Source of the DNA: Ammoniphilus sp. CFH 90114
GTDB lineage: Bacteria; Bacillota; Bacilli; Aneurinibacillales; RAOX-1
DNA length: 64,000 nucleotides
NCBI RefSeq assembly: GCF_004123195.1
Contig: NZ_SDLI01000006.1
Location: 310,001 to 374,000 of the forward strand
Direction: 5' to 3'
Position 1 is the first letter of the stretch, and every line of letters starts with the position of its first letter. The position numbers and the translations under genes were made by a program. Below, piece after piece: positions 54,391 to 62,880 of the stretch. Under the pieces are notes generated by a model, which saw nothing but the letters and a program-made list of their open reading frames with translations, did no database searches and was not told where the DNA came from.

Positions 54391-54420
54391 AGCTCCAGAC
54401 AAAATGGTCTGGAGCTCTTT
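54391..54420. terminator. Terminator between bceB and the PAP2-like gene
   Basis: 10-bp perfect stem (arms 54391-54400 and 54407-54416, loop of 6) with short T tails on both strands. Confidence 0.75.
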
Positions 54421-54433
54421 ATTTACCCAAGCC

Positions 54434-55258
54434 TTAACGGTAATCCCCTACCCTCCTACTCTTAACAGCAAGGGCTGGGGCAAAGGATTCACTCCATCTC
54501 AATGACAATGTAGCTGCCATCAACCCTAGACCAACCCCAGCGGTCATATCCAATACCCAGTGTATCCCAAGATAAAATATGGAAAAGATGATCACACCTG
54601 CACAACTTGTAAACAACACACCCATTCGAGGAACCCTAGACTTTATGGCAATAATCGCCATCGTCACAGATAAAGAGGTGTGAAGACTTGGAAAACAGTT
54701 GTTCAGACCAGATAAAGCGCGGTATTCCAACTCAAAATTTGGATAAACCTGCGGAATTAAGAACTCTACCCTAGATTGGTAGTACCACACCTCATTAACT
54801 GGAAAAAATAAATAAAATGGGATTGCAACTAAGTAATTCATCATGATCGCATAAAATAAGGCATAGAATGAACGTTCATCCTGAGACGCATGATAAACAA
54901 TAAAGGAGACCAACATCATAGCCGTAAAAACAATAATATAGAAATAGGTTAGGACAAAGGTAAGTACATCGTTGAGAAAAAATTGTTGGATATAATACAC
55001 GATATTCCCTTCAATGCTATACACCCAAGGGGTAAAATCCCCCACACCCTTCATTTCTTTCTCAATGAGCTGTTGGATTTTGTTAAGCACAAGCACGACG
55101 ACTAAAGCTAAGAAATGCCATAACAAAATTTTCTCCCTAAAGACAGCCTTCAGCAGTTCAATGATAGGGTAAAGTGGATTTCTTTTTAGTACTAAGCCTA
55201 CCATGATCAAAACCGTAACTGCCATTGTCATCATAATCATACTAATTGAATCAAACAT
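54434..55258 (-). CDS. PAP2 superfamily membrane phosphatase/phosphotransferase (Aur1-like), under Mn riboswitch
   Basis: 274 residues, about six to seven membrane segments. The C-terminal half carries PAP2-type motifs of the Aur1/inositolphosphotransferase subgroup: NNCFPSLHTSLSV (with the catalytic His) and FYLGIHWVLDMTAGV (second His and Asp). Probably a lipid phosphatase or lipid headgroup transferase with its active site outside. GAGAGGAAA precedes the ATG. Its leader is a yybP-ykoY riboswitch plus terminator, so expression should rise with Mn2+, an unusual target for that riboswitch class. Confidence 0.8.
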   Translation of the reverse strand: MFDSISMIMMTMAVTVLIMVGLVLKRNPLYPIIELLKAVFREKILLWHFLALVVVLVLNKIQQLIEKEMKGVGDFTPWVYSIEGNIVYYIQQFFLNDVLTFVLTYFYIIVFTAMMLVSFIVYHASQDERSFYALFYAIMMNYLVAIPFYLFFPVNEVWYYQSRVEFLIPQVYPNFELEYRALSGLNNCFPSLHTSLSVTMAIIAIKSRVPRMGVLFTSCAGVIIFSIFYLGIHWVLDMTAGVGLGLMAATLSLRWSESFAPALAVKSRRVGDYR

Positions 55259-55289
55259 GTAATCGTTTCCTCTCTAAAATAAATCAACG

Positions 55290-55321
55290 TAAAAAGACCT
55301 CAGCCTAATGGCAAAGGTCTT
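55290..55321 (-). terminator. Riboswitch-controlled terminator
   Basis: Minus strand: stem arms 55294-55300 and 55315-55321 with an inner GCC/GGC pairing, followed by TTTTT. Its 5' arm overlaps the 3' strand of riboswitch helix P1 (GACCUUU), so the two structures exclude each other. Confidence 0.85.
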
Positions 55322-55440
55322 GCTTAGTACTGAAACAACGGTACCAACAAAGCCGGAGGATAACCCACGAAGTGACGACTTTGTTTCAGGTCTATATTAA
55401 GCCTGATAGCTACTCCCCTTTGGGATACATTTATGTCATT
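55311..55440 (-). ncRNA. yybP-ykoY manganese riboswitch
   Basis: Minus-strand leader with the conserved blocks of this class in order: AAAGGGGAGTAGC (about 55413-55425), GTCGTCA (about 55372-55379), CTCCGGCTTTGTTGG (about 55345-55360), and AGCAAGACCTTTG closing helix P1 (about 55312-55324). Mn2+ binding is expected to hold P1 and prevent the terminator at 55290-55321. Confidence 0.93.
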
Positions 55441-55447
55441 TCCCTCC

Positions 55448-55476
55448 ATTATATGAGATTAGGCTAAAGGTGACAA
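55448..55476 (-). promoter_or_regulatory. Sigma-A promoter of the riboswitch transcript
   Basis: Minus strand TTGTCA (55471-55476), 17-nt spacer, TATAAT (55448-55453). Expected start near 55440, just before the riboswitch. Confidence 0.8.
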
Positions 55477-55550
55477 TGATAAATTTTTACTCTTTTTCTT
55501 AATACCATTGAACTAAAGTTGGTCTATCAGATACTAACTCAGTCCCTACG

Positions 55551-56936
55551 CTAGAATAGATGGTGATAAACGTAAAATACGCATGTAAGAAATAGAGCCC
55601 AACAAAAAGAGTATAACCAGTTCCACTTCAACCCAACTACATATGGGGGTTTATCTACCATTCCCCCTACAATAACATTTATAGCCGATACAGGTGAAAG
55701 AACTAACGCCATCGCCCAACCAGCAATAAGAGTACCTGCTAGCGAAACAGGGTTTAGCCCAACGGCAGCTGGAGAAAGACTAGTTCCGAGAACAGATCCG
55801 GTCACAAGAGGATGTACCCCAACTATCGCCAGGAGAGGAATAATGATCATCAACAGAAAAATCATCAACCACAGAGATACAGAGCCTAACGTAGTGAACA
55901 AAGATGGCAGGACTTGACCGAAATTGGTATTAGCAATCATTTCCCCCAAAAAACCTGCACTCAGAAATAAGCTCACTTCATTTATCATTTTAGGAAGTAT
56001 CTGAATCCGATAATCTCTTACGGCTGCTATATATGCTATTTTCTGTTTGGTTAAAGTAACCATGACCAATGGGAATACTATTGAAATTACGGACATAGCA
56101 ATCATGATCGGCAGGCCTACCCAGCTTTCTAAGGCTAGGGATAAAATGATCAAAAGCAGGACGAGGAAAATGAAAACTATTAGTTTACGCTTTGCGCTAT
56201 TAGATATAGGGAACGGAATGCTTGGGATTTGATTCTCTATAATAACCTGTTTTCGATACACCATCCAACCATATAGCATAAGAAAACCTAAGCTAAGCAA
56301 ACCGAACATAAGTGCAGGACCAAGATACATATAGCTTGGCAGATTCAAGTAGTAGAGAATCAAAATAACAGTCGGAAAGTACGGACCCCATAACATAGAA
56401 GCAGCATAACCACGCATCAATGCCTGTACACCCGTTTGGGTATATCTTCTGAAGTGGTCTTCAAGCATCTCATAGTTAAGTCTTAAACCACCCATATTCA
56501 TGATGATACAGATGGAAAATGTAAGAAAGGAAACAAAACTATAAAACCTTTGCCTTCCTTCTAGCCTCCCTACAGCGACTTCCTGAATGACTTTGAAATG
56601 CCCCTCCACTCTGAAAGGAATGGATAGCAGCGGAATAAAAACCAAAAAAGTAACCAACGGCATGTTTTTCGTCAGACTTTCCAACCACATATCGGCTGTT
56701 CCACCATAGAAAAAAAATATGACATGACCCATCACCAACATGCTGGCACACAGGATTTTGGAGGCCTTATTCAGATAATAAACACCAAAAAGCAAGCTCA
56801 ATCCCAGAAAAAAAATGAAGACCCAAAATAATAGATCTAAAGGGAGAAAAAAGTACACTAAATAAATTAATGCCATGAATAGAATACCGGACGATCGTAT
56901 AAAGGTGATGGGTATTCGGTTTATTAAAGATGACAT
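55551..56936 (-). CDS. Polytopic membrane transporter-like protein, paralogue of 58474-59853
   Basis: 461 residues with about 12 membrane segments. Near the C-terminus it has VGVHPLVTGSVLGTSLSPAA and MALVLSPVSAINVIVGGMV, matched at the same places in the protein at 58474-59853 (IGLHPAVALALVAQSL, FLMGPYNATIGMMAGIV). The layout recalls the ion-transporter (ArsB/DctM-like) superfamily, but I cannot name the family. CACTCCTCC on the plus strand marks a GGAGGAG site next to the ATG. Lies upstream of the riboswitch with its own transcription unit. Confidence 0.6.
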   Translation of the reverse strand: MSSLINRIPITFIRSSGILFMALIYLVYFFLPLDLLFWVFIFFLGLSLLFGVYYLNKASKILCASMLVMGHVIFFFYGGTADMWLESLTKNMPLVTFLVFIPLLSIPFRVEGHFKVIQEVAVGRLEGRQRFYSFVSFLTFSICIIMNMGGLRLNYEMLEDHFRRYTQTGVQALMRGYAASMLWGPYFPTVILILYYLNLPSYMYLGPALMFGLLSLGFLMLYGWMVYRKQVIIENQIPSIPFPISNSAKRKLIVFIFLVLLLIILSLALESWVGLPIMIAMSVISIVFPLVMVTLTKQKIAYIAAVRDYRIQILPKMINEVSLFLSAGFLGEMIANTNFGQVLPSLFTTLGSVSLWLMIFLLMIIIPLLAIVGVHPLVTGSVLGTSLSPAAVGLNPVSLAGTLIAGWAMALVLSPVSAINVIVGGMVDKPPYVVGLKWNWLYSFCWALFLTCVFYVYHHLF

Positions 56937-57069
56937 GTCACTCCTCCTATCGGTATATTGTATACCTTATTTTTACGCTAGAAAAGAGAGAAACAACTAA
57001 AAGAGCTACTAAATAAGCAGCTCGCTGGATTAAGCAAAAATTTAAAAATGTAATATAACTTTATCACAT

Positions 57070-57105
57070 TGTAACGTTACTGTAACAATATTTTGTTATT
57101 ATAAT
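57070..57105 (+). promoter_or_regulatory. WalR box and sigma-A promoter of the NlpC/P60 gene
   Basis: TGTAAC-N5-TGTAAC (57070-57086), the two-hexamer pattern of WalR (YycF) sites. It overlaps -35 TTACTG (57077-57082), which is 17 nt from -10 TATAAT (57100-57105). WalR typically controls cell-wall hydrolase genes. Confidence 0.75.
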
Positions 57106-57136
57106 CGTAGTTCTTTAAGTAACCCCCTTAAACTCT

Positions 57137-57167
57137 GCTTGCCAAACAAGGCAAGCTTATTTTTTTT
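57137..57167 (+). terminator. Leader terminator between promoter and NlpC/P60 gene
   Basis: 7-bp GC-rich stem (arms 57137-57143 and 57150-57156, loop of 6) followed by TTATTTTTTTT. Only about 25 nt after the predicted start at about 57112, so it would yield a transcript of about 55 nt unless read through. The rest of 56937-57401 has no gene. Confidence 0.75.
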
Positions 57168-57304
57168 ACTTTAAAACATATTCTGCCAATACACTTTGGA
57201 GTACGTGACCTGATGAATCGATATGTTCTATGAGGCGCTGATCATTTTTACCAGTCCTACCATATTACTTCTCCATATCTATTATTTTTATCTGTAACCA
57301 CAAT

Positions 57305-57333
57305 TTGTGGCTACAACTCCTCTTCCATATGAT
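57305..57333 (+). promoter_or_regulatory. Second candidate promoter of the NlpC/P60 gene
   Basis: TTGTGG, 17-nt spacer, TATGAT, about 70 bp before the ATG and downstream of the leader terminator. Confidence 0.45.
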
Positions 57334-57401
57334 GTTATCGTTATATTAGATTTCCATTCCAACTAAATCTACCTAATACATCTAATGAGAGGATAATCAG
57401 T

Positions 57402-58406
57402 ATGAAAAAGCTAAAACTATTACATATTGCCTTAAGTGGATCATTGCTTCTTGGTGGGGTCTTTACCCCTTTTGCTTCAACAACTTCTGCTGCTTCCCTA
57501 GGTCAAGAAGTAGCAGACCGTGCGAAAGACTATATTGGATATAAAATTACCGATTTCCAATCCGCTGATTTTGTTTCTTACGTTTTTAGCAAGGAAGGGG
57601 TCAATATTCCTGACAATCTGAAAGAACTTAGCCAGGAAGGAGATCTAATCTCAAACCCCTATCACCTTAAACAAGGTGACGTTCTCTTCTTTGGGACAAG
57701 TAGAACTCAATTACTTGCAACAGGTATCTATGTTGGAAATGGTGAGTTTATTATCGCTTATAAACCCTACGAAAAAGTGAGAAAGATGAATCTTCGTACC
57801 GATAAGGAGGCGCAGAAATATTTCCTTGGGGCAAAGCGAATTTCTGCTAGCGATTCATCCAAGGAGGGACCGGATAAGAACAGCGGCAAACCCACATGGG
57901 AAGCAACTGCTAATCGAGTGATTGCTGAAGGGATGAAGCATTTAGGGGTAAAATATAAACTTGGAGCGGATTATAAAAAGGATGGTTCCATGAAATTTGA
58001 CTGTAGCTCCTTTACTCAATATATTTTTGCTAAAGCCGCTGGCTTCGATCTCAACAGAACCTCCCGTGCCCAATTTCTGCTCGATGGCAGCAAGCAATTA
58101 AAAAGAGAACAGCTTAGAAAAGGAGACCTCGTCTTCTTTACCACAGAGAATAACTATAAGAAATATAAATCTGGAGACTATAAAAGAAACGGTCATGTGG
58201 GTGTAGTTAAAAAAGTACATGCTAATGGCACCATTGAAGTTCTCCATAGTTATCCTCAAGGCGGAGTCGTTGTGCAAACGATGGATGCCAATGGAAAAAA
58301 CTTTCTTTCCAAGTCCTTCCTCTATGGAAAGCGAATGATTGCGGACAACGGGACAGAAGCACGTGATGTGACAATGGCTAAAAAAGGTTTAACAGAGATG
58401 AGATAA
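57402..58406 (+). CDS. Secreted NlpC/P60 peptidoglycan hydrolase with a degenerate first domain
   Basis: 334 residues. Signal peptide (to about 31), then two NlpC/P60-like domains. The C-terminal one (about 168-318) has the full triad C201 (FDCSSF), H265 (NGHVGVV), H282 (LHSYP) and should cleave D-gamma-Glu-diaminopimelate-type bonds. The N-terminal one (about 34-148) keeps the fold pattern (LKQGDVLFF, GIYVGNGEFI), but the three catalytic positions read S54, A106 and A119. It may bind wall stems without cutting. AGAGG precedes the ATG. Upstream WalR box and terminator suggest control by wall homeostasis. Confidence 0.88.
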   Translation: MKKLKLLHIALSGSLLLGGVFTPFASTTSAASLGQEVADRAKDYIGYKITDFQSADFVSYVFSKEGVNIPDNLKELSQEGDLISNPYHLKQGDVLFFGTSRTQLLATGIYVGNGEFIIAYKPYEKVRKMNLRTDKEAQKYFLGAKRISASDSSKEGPDKNSGKPTWEATANRVIAEGMKHLGVKYKLGADYKKDGSMKFDCSSFTQYIFAKAAGFDLNRTSRAQFLLDGSKQLKREQLRKGDLVFFTTENNYKKYKSGDYKRNGHVGVVKKVHANGTIEVLHSYPQGGVVVQTMDANGKNFLSKSFLYGKRMIADNGTEARDVTMAKKGLTEMR

Positions 58407-58413
58407 TGTGAAT

Positions 58414-58453
58414 GGGGCTCTATTCTCGTAGACAGAATAGAACCCCTTATTTT
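58414..58453 (+). terminator. Terminator of the NlpC/P60 gene
   Basis: 13-bp stem with one mismatch (arms 58414-58426 and 58434-58446, loop of 7) followed by TTATTTTTT. Confidence 0.88.
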
Positions 58454-58473
58454 TTAGGAGAACCTTAGATATG

Positions 58474-59853
58474 CTATATTAGGAACTGCAGAACAACTAA
58501 GAAGCACATGGCAACGAGTATGAATGCAATCGTATATGGGAAGTTCCAATTCGACACCTGAAATGGAGAGCGATTCACGATCCCGGCCATCATACCAATG
58601 GTCGCATTATATGGCCCCATTAGGAAAGATGTAGCGGCACCAGCCAGCATCGCAACCGATATCAATTGTGGTGATATACCTAATAACTGGGCGTCTAGGG
58701 ATTGAGCTACTAAAGCCAATGCTACAGCTGGATGTAGTCCTATGAACGCTAATCCTAGTGGGATAAGAGGAATCAGGACGATAAATACGTGGACGCCTAC
58801 TAAATCTTTAAAATCTGAAATAGCGAGATTAATAACGGTGTCTGTACCTGACCATCGCAACGCTGTTATCATAAACCCTGCAGACAGAAAAATAACAAAC
58901 TGATCCTTCATCTTTGGCAAGTACCCTGATGGATGCTTTTTGGCTTCTTGCCAGAATTCCTTTCCCTTTCCAATCAAAACCGACCATATCAACCCGAATG
59001 GCACGATAAGGATGATAATAATCATCATAAACGTCATGGATAAAGTCAACTCCATAACGAGGATCAATAAGCTAAGAATGATAATAGCGAAAACAACGTG
59101 CCAGACTTTCCCACTTCGTGATCCTTCCCCTACCCCCGTTGCTGCCAATTCCTGCTGTGCAGAGCCCACCTCGGTGTTCATTCTATTTCTCTTTGCAATT
59201 ACCATTCCAAATATCCAATCTACCAAAAGTCCTAAAAAAGCTAAGATCAGAACATAGAGAACAATGGATGCCCAACTCACTTTTGTCATCTCTAGAACCG
59301 TAGCCAAAATCGGAGCGATTGGAGTCCACATTGTTGTCATACTAAAACCGTGGGTAATCGCCCGACTCATAAAACGTTCTTTATCATGAATAGGATAGCC
59401 ATCAGCCGATGGTCGAATAGCGTAATAGGTCATCGGAAGAGAAGCCAGATAGGTAAAAATCCCGAGAAAATGAGCTAAACCTGAAGTCAATACGTATAAA
59501 CTCCCTGAAGACTTGACTTGTGAACTAATCAATCTCTGGATGTCCTCTCCATAACGACCTGTTCGCATAGGGATCGCCATAAGGGGAACAAGGGCAAATA
59601 GCGTGAGAATATTCATCATATATCCAAATGATTTTAGGATATCAAGGATTCCAGCTCCATTCGCAAGCATGACGACAAAGCCAATGACTAAGAGAATTCC
59701 ACTTAGAATTTGGACAATACCCCGAACGTGGCGAAAAGAGATGAGAATGGCCACTACTGCCATAATGGAAAGCGCATACGAAAGCCAAAGATGAGTGAAT
59801 GCCGTCGTTAACAAGTATAAAATTATCGATAAAGAAAATATAAGTACTATCAA
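58474..59853 (-). CDS. Polytopic membrane transporter-like protein, paralogue of 55551-56936
   Basis: 459 residues with about 12 membrane segments and a central cytosolic loop (about 225-250). Conserved C-terminal blocks LAFIGLHPAVALALVAQSL and FLMGPYNATIGMMAGIVNRSP align with the other copy, and both have a GFMITALRWSGT- or GFLGEMIANTNF-type helix in the middle. Probably an ion or organic-acid transporter; family not recognised. TTG 59853 with AAAGGGTGG about 7 nt upstream. Confidence 0.6.
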   Translation of the reverse strand: MIVLIFSLSIILYLLTTAFTHLWLSYALSIMAVVAILISFRHVRGIVQILSGILLVIGFVVMLANGAGILDILKSFGYMMNILTLFALVPLMAIPMRTGRYGEDIQRLISSQVKSSGSLYVLTSGLAHFLGIFTYLASLPMTYYAIRPSADGYPIHDKERFMSRAITHGFSMTTMWTPIAPILATVLEMTKVSWASIVLYVLILAFLGLLVDWIFGMVIAKRNRMNTEVGSAQQELAATGVGEGSRSGKVWHVVFAIIILSLLILVMELTLSMTFMMIIIILIVPFGLIWSVLIGKGKEFWQEAKKHPSGYLPKMKDQFVIFLSAGFMITALRWSGTDTVINLAISDFKDLVGVHVFIVLIPLIPLGLAFIGLHPAVALALVAQSLDAQLLGISPQLISVAMLAGAATSFLMGPYNATIGMMAGIVNRSPFQVSNWNFPYTIAFILVAMCFLVVLQFLI

Positions 59854-59963
59854 ATCAAGACCACCCTTTCCTGAGGTAATTTTCTAAATATAAACAACCT
59901 TTAGGGTCCATTGTATACCACTTTCGCATGTTGGAAAAGGGCATAACACTTTCTTTCTTTTAT

Positions 59964-59993
59964 GAAACAAGGACTGCCCTAGTTCGCAGTCCT
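59964..59993 (-). terminator. Terminator of the desaturase-like gene
   Basis: 8-bp perfect stem (arms 59970-59977 and 59986-59993, loop of 8) with a modest T tail on the minus strand. Confidence 0.55.
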
Positions 59994-60033
59994 CTTCCAT
60001 AGAATCTTCATGGTGTTCGTTTTATATTTCGGC

Positions 60034-61503
60034 TCATACATTTCGGGCCGCTGTAGTTCCCGATATCACTGCCGCTAGAGTTCCCGCACCTGGAAAGACC
60101 GTATCTCCACAAAACCAGAGTCCTGCTACACCTGAGTCCGGTGAATAAGCTTTAAGCCAGCTCCACCTACCTGTCGGAATATATCCTCCCACTTTTCCAC
60201 CTTGTCTTTGAGTAAACCTCTGAAACGTGACAGGAGTTCCAGGCAGGACGCTTTCGATGCAAGAAGAGAACAATGGAAAAATACGATTAACTGATTTCAA
60301 CATTTGATCCATATACATTTGTTTACGTTCCTGATACCTTTCCTTCTGCCACCAAGCGTTCGGTTCGGTGTGGGTGGAAAGGGTAATAGCTCGATACCCC
60401 CTAGGTGCGACTTTCAAGTCTTCTTGTCTAGACATAGATAGTAGAAATTGGTTGCCTTCTGCCATAGGAACATCATAAGAATTTATAAACTGGTGGTATA
60501 ATGGGATTGAAGGGTCGCTAAATTGGTCTCTTACTCCAATATAAGCGGTGAAGGCTCCCCAAGCCGGTCGTTTTTTTTCTTCCTCTTCTTTAACACGAAT
60601 CTGTTTCTTCCAAGAATCGTCAAATAATTGACCCACATTATGTAAGGATTGACTAAGGATCAGTTTCTTCGCTAAAAAGATTTCCTTGTTCGTCCTCACT
60701 TCCCACAGCGATTGCTTCTTGGAGATGTTGATTACAGATTGGCGTTTTTCGACCTTGCCTCCATGCGATAATACCGATTGAGCTAGATCCTCAGCAATGG
60801 TTGCTAATCCTCCGTATACATAATAAGCTCCACGATGAAAAGTTTGTAACGCCGCATAACCAAGAAAAGCCGGACAATGCTCTGCCGTCGTCTGAACGCT
60901 GTCTATTAGCTGACCATTAATGAAGTGTACGAAGGCGCGGTTGTTCAATAAATCATACTTCTTCAATCGTTCTGAAACAGTTTGCACCAAAAAGGGTGCT
61001 AATAATAACTGTTCCTTTTTTATCTGACTCATGGTTTGGGTGAAGTTTTTCATCGTTCGCGGTGGAAAGATGGGAGGAGAATCTAGTAACGGAGCTAATC
61101 GTCTACCAACTAGAAAGATCTCTTCATAAAATGCAATCATTCGTTCACTCTCAAGTGGAAATTGCCTACGTAGTTCTGCATACCACTCGGTAGCCGATTG
61201 CTTATAGGAAATGGTTTGATCAGGTAAATGAACCTCCATAATTACGTTTTGACTCTCCATGAGAGGAAGAGGAATATTCAACTGCTCGTATAGCTTACGA
61301 AGAACGCCCCCTTCCTCAAAACCCATACCCAAAGTGGCTCCCACGGCAAAACGATAACCAGATCGGTCAAACTTCCCTGCACATCCCCCTAGTTCATTGG
61401 AGCCTTCACAAACAAGAACAGAGTAACCTTGTTTGGCTAAGAGAGAGGCAGCGGTCAGTCCCGAAACTCCTCCTCCTACGACCAGAACATCATATACTTG
61501 CAT
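60034..61503 (-). CDS. Phytoene desaturase/CrtI-type FAD oxidoreductase
   Basis: 489 residues. FAD-binding start YDVLVVGGGVSGLTAASLLAKQ with downstream ELGGCAGKFDRSGYRFAVGAT, and a C-terminal FAD motif ending in LWFCGDTVFPGAGTLAAVISG. This is the carotenoid desaturase/isomerase (CrtI/CRTISO) family of amine-oxidase-fold enzymes. ATG 61503 has GAGGAGAG upstream; the in-frame start at 61572 has no site. No phytoene synthase or other carotenoid gene is nearby, so the substrate is uncertain. The region upstream is AT-rich, with a duplicated ATATTATACA. Confidence 0.85.
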   Translation of the reverse strand: MQVYDVLVVGGGVSGLTAASLLAKQGYSVLVCEGSNELGGCAGKFDRSGYRFAVGATLGMGFEEGGVLRKLYEQLNIPLPLMESQNVIMEVHLPDQTISYKQSATEWYAELRRQFPLESERMIAFYEEIFLVGRRLAPLLDSPPIFPPRTMKNFTQTMSQIKKEQLLLAPFLVQTVSERLKKYDLLNNRAFVHFINGQLIDSVQTTAEHCPAFLGYAALQTFHRGAYYVYGGLATIAEDLAQSVLSHGGKVEKRQSVINISKKQSLWEVRTNKEIFLAKKLILSQSLHNVGQLFDDSWKKQIRVKEEEEKKRPAWGAFTAYIGVRDQFSDPSIPLYHQFINSYDVPMAEGNQFLLSMSRQEDLKVAPRGYRAITLSTHTEPNAWWQKERYQERKQMYMDQMLKSVNRIFPLFSSCIESVLPGTPVTFQRFTQRQGGKVGGYIPTGRWSWLKAYSPDSGVAGLWFCGDTVFPGAGTLAAVISGTTAARNV

Positions 61504-61682
61504 TGTACAATCTCTCCTCGTATCGTTAATGTATAATATTTGTATAATATTATAATTTACCAACCTTCGCAATACACATCATGTCTTATTTTGATCATAA
61601 CTTGATCATAAACAGGATACATATTCCCTTTATAATGCCTAATAGTGTGACATCGTCCGACAAAAACAAGGAGGCTAGTCGA

Positions 61683-61997
61683 ATGGAATCCAGGTGGGAA
61701 AAAATATGGTATCAGGTTCGTGACCGATTTGAGACTGAAAAGTTGGAGTCTAGACGTGGAAAAAGATCAAGGGAATCCATCCATGTTCACGCGTTAGGAA
61801 AGGAGCAATTAGATCTGCTTGAGAAAACGGCTGAAAAAAGACATATCCCAATCTCTCAAGCTATTCAAGAAGCCGTGGATTTATATACGAAGCAGGAGAC
61901 CGCGGATCCATTACCTAAAATTAATGAAGAACGGAAAGAACGCAACCCCCTACTTCGTCTAGAAGGTCTATGTGGAAAGAGGGGGTTATCATCATAA
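61683..61997 (+). CDS. Ribbon-helix-helix antitoxin-like protein
   Basis: 104 residues. The middle part (about 29-72) fits a ribbon-helix-helix DNA-binding domain: basic arm, strand ESIHVHAL, helix KEQLDLLEKTAEKRH, turn, helix ISQAIQEAVDLYTK. The charged C-terminal tail would bind the toxin. AAGGAGG lies 8 nt before ATG 61683. Its stop overlaps the start of the PIN gene (TAATG), the usual order and coupling of a type II toxin-antitoxin pair. Confidence 0.75.
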   Translation: MESRWEKIWYQVRDRFETEKLESRRGKRSRESIHVHALGKEQLDLLEKTAEKRHIPISQAIQEAVDLYTKQETADPLPKINEERKERNPLLRLEGLCGKRGLSS

Positions 61998-62455
61998 TGA
62001 TCGAGCAAATACCCTACCAGGAGAAATCCGTCTTTATTGACCGCTCGGCTTTTAAGGCTTTTATGGATCCGAAACATCCATTATGCCGTAAAGCTGCTTC
62101 TTTCTTCTACGGACTCGATGACCTCCAACAGCCTTTAGTGACACTAAACCTTGTTATCTATGAACTGCATGAGTGGGTACGTGATCAGGAAGGGCTCGAT
62201 CAAGCCCAATTCTTCCTAAATGCAATGAAAAGAGCGGAACAATTAGGCGTGCTCTCGATCATTACTGTAGATGAATCTGTCGAACAAGAAGCTAGCCGAT
62301 TGATGCTTGAACAACAGGACTACGGTCTATCCTTTGTTGAGGCCTGCACTCTTGTCGTTATTCATGATCTCGGGATAAATCGCCTCTTCTCACTGGAGTC
62401 ACGTTGGTCACGAGTATCACGCGATTGGCCTGATCTGCAAATCGTACCCACATGA
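61997..62455 (+). CDS. PIN-domain toxin-like ribonuclease
   Basis: 152 residues. PIN-fold acidic positions: D15 in SVFIDRSAF, E56 in VIYELHEW, E114 in LSFVEACTLVV, and E134 in FSLESRW, where most VapC-type toxins have Asp. Expected to cleave RNA in a Mg2+-dependent way when freed from the antitoxin encoded just before it. The start overlaps the antitoxin stop. The Asp to Glu changes may lower activity. The DNA context carries no plasmid or transposon marks. Confidence 0.75.
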   Translation: MIEQIPYQEKSVFIDRSAFKAFMDPKHPLCRKAASFFYGLDDLQQPLVTLNLVIYELHEWVRDQEGLDQAQFFLNAMKRAEQLGVLSIITVDESVEQEASRLMLEQQDYGLSFVEACTLVVIHDLGINRLFSLESRWSRVSRDWPDLQIVPT

Positions 62456-62459
62456 GCAA

Positions 62460-62480
62460 AGCCCTCTGTAACAGAGGGCT
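62460..62480. terminator. Hairpin after the toxin-antitoxin pair
   Basis: 8-bp GC-rich perfect stem (arms 62460-62467 and 62473-62480, loop of 5) without a strong T-run, between convergent genes. Confidence 0.5.
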
Positions 62481-62497
62481 CTCTACCTATCTAAATT

Positions 62498-62854
62498 TTA
62501 TTCGCAGCAATTTATTACTACGGAATAAACCATATTATCATGGCCAATATATATGAAGTACCTTGATTCATTCATGGCATATTCAAATACTTCGATCTTA
62601 TTATCTACATTTTTATTTACAAGTATGACTTCCCGGGGAAGTAAGCGTTCAAGCATGGTAATGACTTCGGTATACGTACCGCTCAAGCAAAAGCTCAAAT
62701 TGACAACCTGTTCATTAACATGTGAAATGGTCATCAATTTCTCTTCTGACAGAGAATAGCTCCTTGAGCAATTCGTTTGGTTGATCGGCATCCCATAAAA
62801 TTCATCAAACTGATGGATCGAGCTTAAAACGGTTGGATAATGGTTTAGAACCAT
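62498..62854 (-). CDS. Small protein of unknown function
   Basis: 118 residues, not recognised. No signal peptide or membrane helix; alternating hydrophobic pattern with six cysteines scattered, including a terminal CC. AAGGGG lies about 8 nt before ATG 62854. It starts 26 nt after the enoyl-CoA hydratase stop on the same strand, so it may be the last gene of that operon. Confidence 0.55.
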   Translation of the reverse strand: MVLNHYPTVLSSIHQFDEFYGMPINQTNCSRSYSLSEEKLMTISHVNEQVVNLSFCLSGTYTEVITMLERLLPREVILVNKNVDNKIEVFEYAMNESRYFIYIGHDNMVYSVVINCCE

Positions 62855-62880
62855 ATCATATTCCCCTTCCTTTACTCAGC

